A stretch of 64,000 nucleotides of DNA from Varroa destructor (Eukaryota > Arthropoda > Arachnida > Mesostigmata > Varroidae). The stretch lies in NCBI RefSeq assembly GCF_002443255.2, contig NW_019211454.1, positions 23,760,782-23,824,781 on the forward strand, in the 5' to 3' direction. Position numbers and translations under genes: made by a program. Shown here piece after piece: positions 26,901-35,248 of the stretch (the stretch's first letter is position 1; each line of letters begins with the position of its first letter). The notes beneath the pieces are model-generated. The model ran no database searches. It was not told where the DNA came from and saw nothing but the letters and a program-made list of their open reading frames with translations.

Positions 26901-29900
26901 CGAAAAGGAGGGAGATTTCTGAAACAATGCCTAGCTGCTTGAAAACACAAAAAACAGGTACAGGAAACCATCACTCTGTCCGACTGTAATGGTATGGCAA
27001 AACATGTAAGCATCTAAGGAGGATGACAAGACCTGTAGGTATTTAGAAGACGTTGCAGCGCGTCAAAAAGAGCTTCTGTTTCGGAGCACGGCTCAGAATG
27101 CAGATCAGGAGATGCTGGCCAGAAGCACGTGCCAGTGGCTTTAGATTTCATGAGCCTCTCGAAGAATCTAGGCAGTAAAACCTTCTAGGTATTGGTGGTG
27201 ATTGACTATGGCACCCGCTTTGTCCATCTCGCGCCGTTTTAGGGAAGCGACGTCATGTTCCGTAATTCGGGTATTGGAAGCTGCGCAGCGGTCTTTTTGG
27301 GACTTTAGAGATCGGTGTGACGGGCAGCGCAGCCTGCTTCACATGCTGGCGGTTTCCAAACCACCTCAGACTAAAATCAAGTCGGATATATCAAAATGGC
27401 TGTCGGACACCCACGATTTAACGGGTTGGTTGAACACACGATTACAACTGTCACGCAAAAGCTGGATTCTTTGGTGGCAAAGGAACACCGCTTACATCAA
27501 ATGCTGCCGCCCTGAACCGCGTTTTTCCTCAATACATTGACAGACGAGAGCTTGTGGAGGATGCCATTGTAATTGCGTTTTTCGCTGTGAGAACGTCGAA
27601 TGGCAAAAAGACATTCTTTTGTTGGTTGTGGAAACGCCGGGCGGGGAGATGCTGCGGAAGTACGCGGAAGCGCGCACCGTCAGCTGCATAATATGGTCAT
27701 GACGACACATAGAACCGCGGTTCAAGGAGGAAAAGTCTCCCGACAGAGAGTTTAAGGACGACACAAGAGTTTTAATAGAGGTAAAAAAGACAACGATGGG
27801 TTTTTCCGAGAAATAGCAGTCGTGTTGGCACTGACTATTTGCCATAGCAAGTTGAGCGGCTCCATATAGCTATCCTATTCATTCCTAGCCGTGCTCTGTT
27901 GACAGCTGACCATGAACGGAAAGAATATACGGCTATATGTTTGTATAACATAGTCCAGTACCGCAGTCGAATGTGAAGATACGCGCCGCAGTCGTGAATA
28001 ATATCGTAACCCTTAGGTAAATGCGGTTTAGATTTGTATGCATAGGACCGTCAGTAACAGTTTATATATATATATTGCTGCTTAGGTCGTTTATCTGTGT
28101 GTTGCTTTATGTTAGCTAAAGCCGCACTTAGGGGCAACGTCAGAGTTTTTTTTATTAACGAATAACGCGGTAATAAGAACAACAGTTGCAGATGTGTAGG
28201 CATGCCAGGCATCTAAAATGGCTAGAGGGTACCGAATATATAGAAGTCTCTTTGTTACGTTATATCGTAGATGATTATATCGACTATATCACAGAAAAGG
28301 ATATACTCGCGGGATACCATTGGCTAGAGCGGAACTTCAACTACAGGCAGGGAGCCCTTGAATGCATATAACGAAACTTTGTTGAATTTACAATCATGAT
28401 TAATTAAGCCTTTTCTATAATTGTGCTTTTTTATTTCAGGGAGTCTTCGTATCTGTGATACACTGCTTTATGAATTCTGAAGTGAGTCACACTGTAAAAT
28501 GGCTGTTCAACAGATAAATTATTGATTATAGTTTCGATGGTATGTGTCATGAAAAACACCGGTAACCGTGCTGTCATGTGTTAGGTGAAGGGTTTCCGTG
28601 CAAGGAGGTATAAGTCGATCTGAATCTTTTCGGTGACTGTAATCATCTTAAAAAAATGTCTCAAAGAAATTTGCGATAGGAGCTCTGCGAAATTTGGGTA
28701 GAGGAAAAGCAAGGGTGGACGAGGATAAAGCGTCCGTGTAGAAGTGCCTTGACTATATATAATTTTTTCCCTGGTTTGAGTAAAATGTATTTTCTAAACT
28801 CTATTGAACTCTGTAATATTTAGCAACATATTAGCGACAATGTTACAAACTAAGCGCTAGGAGACTAGGTTAAAAAGAAAGCCAAAGAAGTAAGCCTTTC
28901 CATTCAAAAGGGCGTAAGCCAATTTTAATACACGCTTGTAACTTAAAACCAATGAAAACGAAATTTCCCATATCTGGCCTTCAGCAAAAGAGATAGTGCA
29001 GATCCACTGCAGTTTTGATGCTGAATAAAATACAATTAACCCTCTTGTCATTTTGCTATTTGAAAAAATTAGAGCCCGTTCACGCAGAAACCTTTCATAT
29101 ATTGAGAATGTATGTAGAAATACAAAATATACATAAAAAAATCATAAAATATTTAGAGAGAAAATAACTATGATGTAAAGAATCTTGATCTTGTAAATAC
29201 GAAATCATACTAGTAATAAATATAATAGTTATAATAGGATATTTTATTATGTTTTACTATAGTTGTAACAATAGTAATTTTACTTAGTAGTTAATTTTAT
29301 TTAGTAGTTAAATTAGATAACTGTTATACTGCGTACAAAAAAAAGGTTTCCAGAATTCCCAAGGTAGCGAAGACGCTGCTCATATCTTTTTCATATAACA
29401 TTTACGCTCTTGGCAAAAAATTAGTTTTACGTCTTTCAAATAAATCCGCGTTGCCCTTTGAATTCTAATTAATTGGATCGTTTTAAAGATTGCAATGTAT
29501 TATCTTTTACTTAGCCTCTTACTAGGGGTGTGTAGTAGGCAGTTTCGCGCCATTACTCAATAAAAAATATAAACGTAGTACAAAACCATATTAACTGGTT
29601 GGTCTATTAACTGTTTACTTTTCACGATGCCATTTCGCTCAGTGTATTTTGTTTTATCTATATAAATTGTCCCCTAGGATATTTCTATGCAAAGCTAATT
29701 TTCAAAGCATTAGAACTTAACATGCCTGATATGTTAAGCATGATTTGACAACAAACAGCTCTTCGCCAATAGGTTTAAGCCTCTATTTATGATTGTTACG
29801 TCTCTGTAGCTGCTGTGGCCATCGAAACTCCCGTGTATGCCTGGAAAAAACACACAGCCACAATCATACGAAGTAGGCTTTTTTTTTTTTTTTTTCGTTT

Positions 29901-30572
29901 CATAAGGCAGTATACGTTAGCAACAGCTGCGGCAAATTTGATCTGTATGTTTTGTTGTTATAGGTGCAAACACTATTGCGCAATGCCTATCTGCGCGCGT
30001 TAATTCGCCGCAATCCAAACCGACGTTCGTTTTTGTCAAATAATGCCACACCTTCGCAGACTTCGGCAATTTTTCTCGCCCACTCGTGTTCTGTTAGCAG
30101 AAGACCATCAAGTCATCTTCAAGCGTATTCATCTAGTGGACGGCACAGTCGATTCACGCATCGCCGTTCTGGCCAGCTTCTGCTGCAGGGACATATGACT
30201 CAAACTATGAGTCCACAGCATAACAACAACTGCAGCCTGCATACGTCGCATAACTGCACTCCGCACATCCCAGATGGGGGTCAAAATATTTATCGACCTT
30301 ATACAAGGCGAGAACAGCAGCACCAGCATATACATCGGCGGATGCAACGCCATCGACAGGGCGTACGGAGTGCGCGAAGTCTCTCACCCTTTAGGAATAC
30401 GCCTTCACTGGAATCTTCGTCCCCTTGTCGATGTTCCTCTGCAAGTGTTATGAACATATACAGGACGCCGAGAAACAGAGGTACGATCAAACTGAACGTC
30501 TTCCGTAACCAAGCCACACCTGAGGTTCGCCTCGACTGCGGAATTGCTATTGTTGAATCTGTCGACCTCTGA
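7349..30572 (+). CDS. Class B1 (secretin-family) neuropeptide GPCR, CRF/DH44- or PDF-receptor-like, 10 exons, 5' end missing
   Basis: This is a G-protein-coupled receptor for a peptide hormone, expected in the plasma membrane. Joining ten exons gives about 593 residues in one frame. Numbering from the first full codon, the ectodomain has six cysteines (3, 21, 30, 44, 75, 90), as in class B1 hormone-binding domains, with W25-D26 and the CW pair at 30-31. TM1 spans about 107-135, TM2 142-166, TM3 210-236 (WMFVEG at 227-232), TM4 251-272, TM5 290-320 (INFVFLMN at 304-311), TM6 332-353 (PLLG at 342-345) and TM7 about 368-391 (QG at 377-378, CFMNSEV at its end). C210 and C281 should form the extracellular-loop disulphide. 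TM5-TM7 reads most like CRF/DH44 receptors. SRTRVH at 138-143 and the TM3-TM4 loop recall PDF receptors. Class B1 membership is very likely; the ligand is inferred only loosely. The signal-peptide exon was not found. Confidence 0.9.
7543..11107. other. Receptor intron 1
   Basis: This 3.6 kb intron shows no recognisable gene. It holds a T-run at 8080-8098 and a 12-base AT-rich tandem (units like AAAGAGATATAT) near 8488-8528. Small ORFs at 9289-9751 match nothing I know. Confidence 0.6.
11108..11205 (+). CDS. Receptor exon 2: ectodomain, cysteines 5-6
   Basis: The acceptor follows TATTTCAG at 11107. The first two bases complete the glycine split from the previous exon. The peptide holds FRLC (C75), GW at 79-80 and NYNAC (C90), the order R-x-C, G-x-W and Y-x-x-C known from class B1 ectodomains. 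N83-T-T is a possible N-glycosylation site. The donor GTGAGT lies at 11206, in phase 0. Confidence 0.87.
12283..12759 (+). CDS. Unrecognised 158-codon ORF inside receptor intron 2
   Basis: This open frame runs from ATG to TAA without introns. The protein is Lys/Ser-rich, with a hydrophobic stretch near residues 129-140 (IVEYAIVIIYAT) and a basic C-terminus. I recognise no domain. AATAAA-type signals overlap and follow the stop (12756-12766), the arrangement expected of a compact intronless gene or a retrocopy. The opposite strand is also open for 131 codons, which weakens the case, and an ORF of this length can arise by chance in 64 kb. Confidence 0.2.
   Translation: MDLALYYENLKYHKLVDTHLYSIPHAKLASIGNVKKNRKQKRVSETQKLSSDPPTVVSVSMQVGSDIGSTENCKCKETHPHVTPNMTVLNEASFSSRVSFKHPLDDQERKLGEQLFLQSIRPFTSGSTVRIVEYAIVIIYATSSCRYRYKRYNSPKCK
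13082..13197 (+). CDS. Receptor exon 3: TM1
   Basis: The exon begins after TTATTCCAG and encodes a short linker and one hydrophobic helix ending FIFTYF, the TM1 pattern of class B1 receptors. It ends AG|GTACAA at 13197, splitting an arginine codon in phase 2 that the next exon completes. The donor is weaker than the others in the gene. Confidence 0.85.
13198..15410. other. Receptor intron 3
   Basis: No gene or mobile element was recognised. Short ORFs on both strands are probably chance. Confidence 0.6.
15411..15621 (+). CDS. Receptor exon 4: TM2 and long first extracellular loop
   Basis: One base completes the arginine, then CSRTRVHLNL opens TM2. This is the conserved R-x-x-x-H-x-N-L region of class B1 receptors. 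After the helix (142-166) comes a polar loop of about 43 residues before the TM3 cysteine. That is longer than in most family members; PTH receptors also have a long loop here. The donor is GAG|GTAAGC at 15622, in phase 0. Confidence 0.87.
15622..16921. other. Receptor intron 4
   Basis: No gene was recognised. It contains a perfect 11-base inverted repeat at 16479-16515, described separately. Confidence 0.6.
16479..16515. repeat. Inverted repeat, 11-base perfect arms
   Basis: Arms AAGTCCATTAG (16479-16489) and CTAATGGACTT (16505-16515) flank a 15-base loop. It could form a hairpin in the intron RNA; function unknown. Confidence 0.7.
16922..17078 (+). CDS. Receptor exon 5: TM3 and start of TM4
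   Basis: The acceptor is TTACAG at 16916-16921. C210 near the start is the conserved TM3 cysteine. WMFVEG at 227-232, followed by H236, is a hallmark of class B1 TM3; CRF receptors share WMFVEG. The helix-3/4 loop and FIGWG of TM4 follow. The exon ends with one base of a split glycine before GTAAGC at 17079. Confidence 0.9.
17079..17980. other. Receptor intron 5
   Basis: A 0.9 kb intron, pyrimidine-rich toward its 3' end. Several short + strand ORFs (for example 17655-18017) overlap the next exon out of frame and are shadows. Confidence 0.7.
17981..18114 (+). CDS. Receptor exon 6: TM4 to start of TM5
   Basis: The acceptor is GTCGCAG at 17980. Two bases complete the glycine, then FPLILIVAWGV finishes TM4. 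C281-W282 is the conserved Cys-Trp of the second extracellular loop. GPKLVVLL starts TM5. The donor GTGAGT lies at 18115, in phase 0. Confidence 0.9.
18115..20988. other. Receptor intron 6 with unidentified ORF cluster
   Basis: Most of this 2.9 kb is featureless. Between 19.3 and 20.24 kb, ORFs of 70-130 codons are open on both strands (19447-19692 +, 19611-20000 -, 19689-19907 +, 19975-20238 +) and the base composition is less AT-rich. It may be an old element, but I recognise no domain. Confidence 0.45.
20989..21071 (+). CDS. Receptor exon 7: rest of TM5 and third cytoplasmic loop
   Basis: After CTGTTTCAG the exon reads INFVFLMNIIRILVTRV, nearly the family signature at the TM5 cytoplasmic end and very close to CRF receptors. 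The third cytoplasmic loop follows. It ends AG|GTAAGT at 21071, splitting an arginine in phase 2. The intron before it is 2.9 kb and the one after only 84 bases. Confidence 0.93.
21156..21294 (+). CDS. Receptor exon 8: TM6 and start of TM7
   Basis: The acceptor is AATTGCAG. RKAMKATVLLFPLLG is a class B1 TM6 start (consensus RKA-K-TL-L-PLLG). It runs through the third extracellular loop into TM7 and ends LQSSQ at 377, directly before GTAAAG, in phase 0. The next exon lies 7.1 kb away. Confidence 0.93.
21943..22147 (+). CDS. Unrecognised coding-like ORF in intron 8
   Basis: After an acceptor-like GTCGCAG (21938), the frame reads a basic, Asn/Lys-rich helical peptide (starting YRRLGNNFNTILRQLSK), then a hydrophobic stretch (VLVLLYIDVVCLC), then stop. 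A possible donor (AAG|GTACTG) lies between them. It might be an exon of a membrane protein or chance. No family was recognised. Confidence 0.15.
23895..23955. repeat. (AT)n microsatellite
   Basis: About 30 AT units with one interruption (G at 23941). Confidence 0.97.
26025..26105 (-). mobile_element. tRNA-Ser-like SINE head, copy 1
   Basis: Read on the minus strand, it shows a degraded A-box region, an anticodon-arm-like TTGTTAATCTTAGGAGG and a B-box-like GGTTCGACCC. The tail TACTTCGTCTTGTAG resembles that of copy 2. Spacing matches a tRNA-derived SINE promoter. A short tandem duplication (ACATTCCGTTATA-like units, 25971-25998) lies beside it. Confidence 0.55.
27060..27600 (+). mobile_element. 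Degenerate Gypsy-type LTR retrotransposon, integrase region
   Basis: With shifts between frames, the + strand reads VLVVIDYGTRFVHLAPF, the start of the retroviral-type integrase core in Ty3/Gypsy elements, including its first catalytic Asp in VVIDY. GFQTTS follows, then HPRFNGLVEHTITTVTQKL, the NG-(L/V)-E motif with the catalytic Glu. QMLPP and LNTLTDES then match the core's C-terminal end. In-frame stops and shifts make it inactive. I did not identify LTRs, protease or RT in the flanks. It lies in sense orientation in a receptor intron. Confidence 0.78.
28440..28481 (+). CDS. Receptor exon 9: 14-codon end of TM7
   Basis: A 42-base exon follows TTATTTCAG and precedes GTGAGT at 28482. It encodes GVFVSVIHCFMNSE, which matches the TM7 end of class B1 receptors (QG-FVS---CF-N-EV). 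Phase 0 on both sides. An ORF search would miss it because of its size. Confidence 0.9.
28482..29963. other. Receptor intron 9
   Basis: 1.5 kb, very AT-rich at 29.1-29.35 kb, with a short duplicated TTTAGTAGTTAA-type unit near 29285-29310 and a T-run at 29879-29895. No gene seen. Confidence 0.65.
29964..30572 (+). CDS. Receptor exon 10: cytoplasmic tail and stop
   Basis: After TTGTTGTTATAG the frame continues VQTLLRNAYLRALIRR, giving the NSEV junction and the helix-8 region. About 180 residues rich in Ser, Arg, His, Gln and Asn follow, ending at TGA (30570-30572). The first part is secure by junction and family position. The low-complexity remainder could be a true long tail or could be cut short by an unseen splice. 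I see no clear donor inside and no nearby AATAAA downstream. This exon is more GC-rich than its surroundings. Confidence 0.82.
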   Translation: MQTLLRNAYLRALIRRNPNRRSFLSNNATPSQTSAIFLAHSCSVSRRPSSHLQAYSSSGRHSRFTHRRSGQLLLQGHMTQTMSPQHNNNCSLHTSHNCTPHIPDGGQNIYRPYTRREQQHQHIHRRMQRHRQGVRSARSLSPFRNTPSLESSSPCRCSSASVMNIYRTPRNRGTIKLNVFRNQATPEVRLDCGIAIVESVDL

Positions 30573-31307
30573 GATGGAGCGAAAGAGGAAGCGATCCCAC
30601 TTAATAACGGACAGTCATTGGCTGCTACAGATCATAAGCTTACACCACTAGGAACAAAACCGAACAAGAGTGGACCCAAAACATCTAAATCATTTTAGAG
30701 GAAGCCTATGCCTAACAGCCTATGTATGCTAGATAGATCTCCGAAATGGGTTGGAGGGTGGGAGCGGTGAGCTCAATCGTTTTAACGTTACTATTGATTT
30801 TAGCCTAAACCATTCCTCGTTAGCCCGAAGCGTTTTAAGAACGCGGTTCTGTTCATGGTGCTAGAACTAATTTGAATAGCTATAGTAACAGGTAGATGAC
30901 ATAATGTTATTTATTGCGGTTTTCGTATGGAGGTAGGATGTGTGCAGACGATAGGGAAACAGCGTACAGGGAACATTCCTTGTGACTCTGTCGTACTCCC
31001 TGTGTAAATCAGTAAAAAGAAGAGTTATCATCAACGACTAGTCGACAGCGATGTAAGTTTATGAAACTAAGTAGCTAAAAAAACAAAGGGAAAAAATATT
31101 TATTGTATATATATTTCAGACGATTCACCGCAATGAAAGCTTGGTACTTCGTCAGTTATTGTGTTGTACAAAAGATCTAATCAGTTTGCTATGTACATAC
31201 AAAATGACTGTGCATACTACCGCACCAGAATTGTGCCGAGGTATATAAGAAAAGTTAATTGGAATACCAATTTGGCCGTGTTTTTTACTTACGTCATTTA
31301 ACCGATT

Positions 31308-31360
<53 letters not shown>

Positions 31361-32340
31361 ACGAAAATATATACATGGAAAAGTATTCGATACATAATAA
31401 TTTTATTAAACACTTTCTAACTCAAATAAGAACTCGCTAAGATGATAACCACTACATTGTGACGTTCCAGGAGTTTTCGAGCCTTTATTTTCTTAATTAA
31501 ATATGCTTCAAAATTGAAAGCACTGCTCTTATTCATATTCTCGAATAACATTTATGCCCATTTTATACGCACGCCGCCAACGAGAAGATATAATCAAGTA
31601 AAATCCAACTGAAGCTAATTTAAAGCTAATAAAAAGATATTCCAGAGGAATAAGTTGTGAGAACTTTGGTATTCGTTTCAGAGAACTTAAATAACGATGG
31701 ATCCCCATTCAGTTAGTGACTGTTTATTACATTGTGCTGTGCTTAATGTATCGTTAACACTCATCGTAAGCAACGGATGCCGGTTGCCTTTGTTCTATTA
31801 TGATAGTCTTCGTGACATCTATCAAGGTGTATTTCTTTCTTATTCATCAAAAAACAGAAACAAAACAATTGGGGTGATAGCGTGAACAAACGGTCTACCT
31901 GCAAAGAGACACGCGGTTACTTCGTGAAAAAGGTCACCAATATATGTGCAAGCAAGAGCTTTTTACGGCAGGCTTAGGGGATAATGGGGTGACCCAGTTA
32001 GGCTACCAAAGTCCTAGCAAACACCTTAAGTCCCGGAAAAGCGAATATGGAAAACTGTTCATGAACAATATCAGACCACCCGTTCGTTATCCTTTCAACC
32101 GATGACTATAGACAGAACTGTATAAAGAACCAGTTAGACAAACAGGAAGCCGTACTAATATCGTGCACGTGGAGACGACGTACATAAACAAGGCGAACAG
32201 TCACAGCAATTGTATGCAATTAGAAATACTGCTGTTAGGCAAGTAAACTTCTCTGGTATTGCCATTCCTCTACCTGACAACTGGTTGGTATCTCTACGTT
32301 TCGAGTTTTCCGTCCGGTATCGTCATTAACCGTTCTATTA
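30573..32340. other. Downstream flank of the receptor gene, no gene seen
   Basis: AT-rich, with an (AT)n tract at 31312-31357. No convincing polyadenylation signal within 1 kb of the stop codon. Confidence 0.55.
31312..31357. repeat. (AT)n microsatellite
   Basis: About 23 uninterrupted AT units. Confidence 0.97.
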
Positions 32341-32349
32341 GACACCTGG

Positions 32350-32455
32350 GACTATACGAAGTGTGCTTATGCCCGCATTCGAACCTTGACCACAACGTAT
32401 TCCTAAGATTAGCAAGCATATAGGTTGCCCACTAAGCTATCCTATAAAACTAGTT
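32350..32455 (-). mobile_element. tRNA-Ser-like SINE head, copy 2 (best preserved)
   Basis: On the minus strand it starts GGATAGCTTAGTGGGCAA (A box), continues with GCTTGCTAATCTTAGG and then AAGGTTCGAATGCGGGC (B box). The TTGCTAATC arm matches the anticodon loop of tRNA-Ser(GCT) genes. A non-tRNA body follows (ACACTTCGTATAGTCC). It is too divergent in its stems to be a working tRNA gene. Confidence 0.68.
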
Positions 32456-32474
32456 GATATCTACAACGACATGA

Positions 32475-32514
32475 CGAGCTCATGAAGCTTATAGAACACT
32501 ATAAAATGAGCTCG
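32475..32514. repeat. Inverted repeat, 9-base arms
   Basis: CGAGCTCAT (32475-32483) and ATGAGCTCG (32506-32514), 22-base spacer; adjacent to SINE copy 2. Confidence 0.6.
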
Positions 32515-32581
32515 ACGCCAGGGACGGCTTAAAGGGAGCACATTCAATAAGCAAACAATTTCCTGAGTTCTCTGAGGAAGG

Positions 32582-32836
32582 GTGATTTTAGGCGAGGTCA
32601 ACCTAGCCGTTTGGACTTTTTTTTCATCAACGACGAGGTCCTATGCAGCGCAACAATATTGCTCAACGCAAAAAAAACTGGCGTTTTTTTCCCTTACCGC
32701 GACCTTGCAGGACCTAGGATTCTGGCAGATTGAGATAAGACCTGTCCTGCAAGGCGGGCAGGTTAATGTCAATTTGTTCGGATATCTGAAGTCTACTCAG
32801 TTTACTAACGTCTCCGAGAAGTCGGCCGATCCTTAA
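32582..32836 (+). CDS. 84-codon ORF with weak resemblance to Gypsy reverse transcriptase
   Basis: FSLTATLQDLGFWQIEIRP at about 32682-32738 resembles the RT block FS-xDLxxGFWQI-I-P (palm region), and FGYLKST follows at a fitting distance. The catalytic Asp of the first motif is not clear (LTATLQD). Nothing else of a polyprotein was found around it. An 11-base perfect inverted repeat (32703-32713 and 32744-32754) lies within it. Confidence 0.3.
   Translation: MILGEVNLAVWTFFSSTTRSYAAQQYCSTQKKLAFFSLTATLQDLGFWQIEIRPVLQGGQVNVNLFGYLKSTQFTNVSEKSADP
32703..32754. repeat. Inverted repeat, 11-base perfect arms
   Basis: CCTTGCAGGAC (32703-32713) and GTCCTGCAAGG (32744-32754) around a 30-base spacer. 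Confidence 0.75.
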
Positions 32837-33289
32837 GCCCTGGTGACGTTCCAGCAACAGAATCAATAGATTAGCCAACTACCACGTTTATTAGAAATCA
32901 GCTAAACGCCAACTCGATCTACATACATCCTTAAGAAATTGGCCAAAAATCGAAATATCCAACAGCGTAGCAGACAATGAACCTCGATACACTTCGATCG
33001 AGGCCTGCGTATATATTCATGCATAACACTCAAAAAACGTCGAAGTAAATCAGCAGATGTTTTGCCCTAGTCACATGACTGAATAAAAGTGAACGGTATA
33101 GTTTAAATTATAATATACACTTTTACTATGGGAGGGCAGCCCATATATTTGCCCATCTTCATCAGTCATTTACGGAATAAGTAACCGGATGCAGTGTTTA
33201 TTAAGCTCTAATATATATTCTGACTATGTTGATGTCGAAAGTATTTCTACTTAGACCTTTACGTACCGTGCTTAAGTTGCTGAGCATTG

Positions 33290-33385
33290 CTTCACGGCTG
33301 ACTCCTACCAGGAAAAACAGCGTGTGTATACCCGCATTCGAACCTAGATCACCACATACTCCTAAATTTGACCAATAATTCATCA
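33290..33385 (-). mobile_element. tRNA-Ser-like SINE head, copy 3 (5' truncated or decayed)
   Basis: On the minus strand the B-box segment CTAGGTTCGAATGCGGGTAT is almost identical to copy 2, preceded by AAATTTAGGAGTATGTGGTG, which aligns with the same region of copies 1 and 2. The A box is unrecognisable. Confidence 0.6.
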
Positions 33386-33589
33386 TTATACTGATGTTGA
33401 ATTAAGGCGCAAAATGTAGTACGGGCTTGTCGCAAAGGTATTGACCATTTTTTCCAATTGAGCGACTCTAAGGCCACATGTCTTACGTAACAGGTGTCGG
33501 ATCGGGTTGGCATTAGTGCCGTTTGAAAGATGACATTTGGAATCAGTAGATATGTTAAAAATAAGCCTCACCGATAACTGAAACGTTTG

Positions 33590-34540
33590 CAAGAATGCGG
33601 TATATTTTACAAAGTTATTACGACAACGACACGAATGCTGCCCATGAAAAATTCATGCTGTTTATAGCCAAGGTTCGTTACCGGAACAAATGATTCAAGT
33701 AAGTAGTCTATGTCGTTTTCTTTCGGGACATTTCAGTATCCAAGATGCTTTCCGTACCGGTACCAACTAGGAGAAAATCTGATGAAATTATTGCAAAAGT
33801 TGAGCAAGACCGGCACGTGGGTCGCCACAATATCTCCAAGGAACTCAACAGCCTGCATCAGACAGTTCTAAATCATTTGAAGAAAACGGGCTACAAAAAG
33901 AAGTTGGACGTTCGCGTGCCACACGAATCGACGCAAAAAATGATCTACTTGATTGTAATTTACTTTACAGAATAAACTTTACAGAAAAACGTAACAAAAT
34001 CGACTTCTTCATAAAGCGGTTGATCATAAGTGATGAAGAATGGATCACATGCAACAATAATGTGCAAATAAAAACATGTGTTTCACAGTCTGTAACAAGG
34101 GGCCGATTGGCGCCAAAAGGAGCAAAGTTATGTGTTCGATGGGAATAAAAAGGAACTATGCATAATGATTTGTTGCGAAACAGTTGGGTCCGATGTACAT
34201 TGTCGCATGACACATGACAGGGTTACCAACGGACAAAATCTAGCGGAACTACTGAACAGAAAAAGCACCATTTTCTATCACGACAATACCAAAGTACGTA
34301 CTCATCTCCGGCTACCCAGCAAATAGGAAACGATAGTATACCTAACGCGCAGCCCCTAACTTGACCACCAGGCTGCTATGTGTTTTGGTCTATGCAGAAC
34401 TTTCCTAATGGTGCAAAAATCAGCTGGCGCAATTTTTCGACCAAAAAGCACAGCTCTTCTACAATGGTGGGATACTAGGAGAATGCCAGAAAGGCGTCGA
34501 TCAAAATGGCGTATACCAAGTTTCGCAATAATATAATATA
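33590..34540 (+). mobile_element. Tc1/mariner transposase remnant (copy C), mariner type
   Basis: The N-terminal part is well kept. RFLSGHFSIQDAFRTG (about 33713-33760) is followed, after a frameshift, by the second HTH (KSDEIIAKVEQDRHVGRHNI, then LHQTVLNHLKKTGYKKKLDV, VPHES; 33775-33930). In the catalytic half, STIFYHDN-K-RTHLRL (34267-34310) holds the second Asp. RMPERRRSKWRIPS (about 34478-34520) matches the C-terminal end. The block before it is broken by stops and shifts. Length (about 950 bases) is close to a whole mariner coding region, but it is dead. Terminal repeats were not located. Confidence 0.85.
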
Positions 34541-35224
34541 AAAGGATATTTTCGTCCTTTAGCTAAAAAAAAAGATTGACGGCTTTTTTAGGTGACGATA
34601 ATCGATGATGATAAGAATCAGTATCTACTGGGAAACTCTTTTTTTCAAACTTGCGCTTGAAATGTTGAGACGAAATGTCACTTGAAGACGGTATGTAATG
34701 TTAGTGAATTTGGAAATAAGTGGGAATAGTTTGTACTGCGTTTTAAGGGGAGGTCTTGGTGCGCATCTTTGAGTAGTGTTGCCATACTAAACTTGAACCT
34801 GCGACAATAAAACGTCCAATTACTGACGCTGGTAAATAGTTACCGTTGCAAATGATTACTACGCGGTTTTACAGGTCTGTTGGGGAAGCCTCTTACAAGT
34901 CCACCAAGACTCAGTCTGGCGTGGACCTTCTATTGGTAGCAAGTCCATAATACTTGTTAGACCGAAGTTAGAGAACTTATATAGTAGGCACAGTCGGAGC
35001 CATTTAGAAAAGAATTTCTACGCACGAAGAGCAAATAATGGCCCTATGTAGAAATAAAAACAAGTGATTAGTATATACATATATAATGAGTTCAGGTTAT
35101 TTCGAAAACGATTGCTTTCAGGACGGTAATTACGGTTTTGCTGAATTAAGCATCGGGTACTAATTTTTCATAGGTTGCGTTCACTCTTCTGCTAAACACC
35201 TTTCTGATATTAACTAGAAGTGAC

Positions 35225-35248
35225 TTACTATATCGGCTGATATAGTAA
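35225..35248. repeat. Perfect hairpin, 10-base arms, 4-base loop
   Basis: TTACTATATC, loop GGCT, GATATAGTAA. Confidence 0.8.

Larger units (their letters stand above)
21295..28439. other. Receptor intron 8, 7.1 kb, loaded with repeats
   Basis: The intron contains an AT microsatellite (23895-23955), a minus-strand SINE head (about 26.03-26.10 kb) and a + strand Gypsy-type integrase remnant (27.1-27.6 kb). An ORF at 21911-22147 is noted separately. Confidence 0.75.

Noticed and set aside
30129..30517. Three minus-strand ORFs of 60-74 codons
   Set aside because: They lie antisense to the receptor tail exon, where GC-rich low-complexity DNA leaves several frames open.
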